Of a DNA stretch of 13,860 nucleotides, positions 13,831 to 13,860 are shown in pieces; positions within the stretch are counted from its first letter, which is position 1; the number at the start of each line of letters is the position of its first letter. Position numbers and translations under genes: made by a program. The stretch is from contig CABKMN010000059.1 of NCBI GenBank assembly GCA_902373525.1, positions 1 through 13,860 on the forward strand, read 5' to 3'. The notes under the pieces were generated by a model, which saw only the letters and a program-made list of their open reading frames with translations, was not told the origin of the DNA and made no database searches. Source of the DNA: an uncultured Bilophila sp. (GTDB lineage Bacteria > Desulfobacterota > Desulfovibrionia > Desulfovibrionales > Desulfovibrionaceae).

Positions 13831-13860
13831 GAGGGGGCGGGGGCCCTTTCTCCAGAAAGG
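13831..13860 (+). terminator. Hairpin after uvrC, cut by the window edge
   Basis: CCTTTCT (13845-13851) and AGAAAGG (13854-13860) flank a CC apex and pair perfectly up to the last base of the window. The purine/C-rich sequence before it (13831-13844) suggests that the stem continues beyond the edge. It has the same TTCTCCAGAA apex as 212-266 and sits just after the uvrC stop. Confidence 0.6.

Overview
This GC-rich window looks like chromosomal DNA of a sulfate-reducing or related delta-proteobacterium, most likely of the Desulfovibrionaceae. The evidence is the pairing of a biosynthetic arginine decarboxylase with a carboxynorspermidine-synthase-type dehydrogenase, the GC-rich palindromic spacers and the protein sequences themselves. 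This placement is from memory of such genomes; no search was run. I see no rRNA, tRNA, CRISPR array, transposase or phage gene. The protein-coding content is mostly core metabolism; the less ordinary material is one acidic unknown protein and the spacers.

Left part, minus strand (1-3924): an arginine decarboxylase (speA, GTG start at 3660, 640 aa) is followed downstream by a saccharopine-dehydrogenase-like protein that fits carboxyspermidine/carboxynorspermidine synthase. Together they suggest spermidine made by the aspartate-semialdehyde route (arginine to agmatine to putrescine, then carboxyspermidine). The decarboxylase NspC expected to finish the route is not in the window. speA has a good sigma70-type promoter at 3895-3924 and a leader of about 230 nt that contains inverted repeats.

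Middle, plus strand (4160-7375): a complete polar amino-acid ABC importer, ordered binding protein, permease, ATPase, permease. The last three genes are tightly packed; the binding protein is separated from them by 220 bp holding a ladder of four hairpins. It is divergent from speA. The ligand cannot be read from the sequence. lepA (elongation factor 4, 601 aa) follows and ends in a strong intrinsic terminator.

Right part: a minus-strand gene for a 559-residue, very acidic, proline/glutamate-rich protein with short coiled coils lies divergently from uvrC, which codes for a complete excinuclease subunit C. uvrC carries an extra low-complexity linker. Each of these two genes has a candidate promoter in the 169-bp divergent spacer.

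The most notable non-coding feature is a composite palindromic repeat found twice, at 1491-1736 and 7375-7668. Both copies have the same two modules in the same order and the same strand orientation. Base changes between the copies are compensatory in the stems, which suggests that folding is under selection. A second set of hairpins sharing a TTCTCCAGAA apex lies after the dehydrogenase gene and after uvrC.
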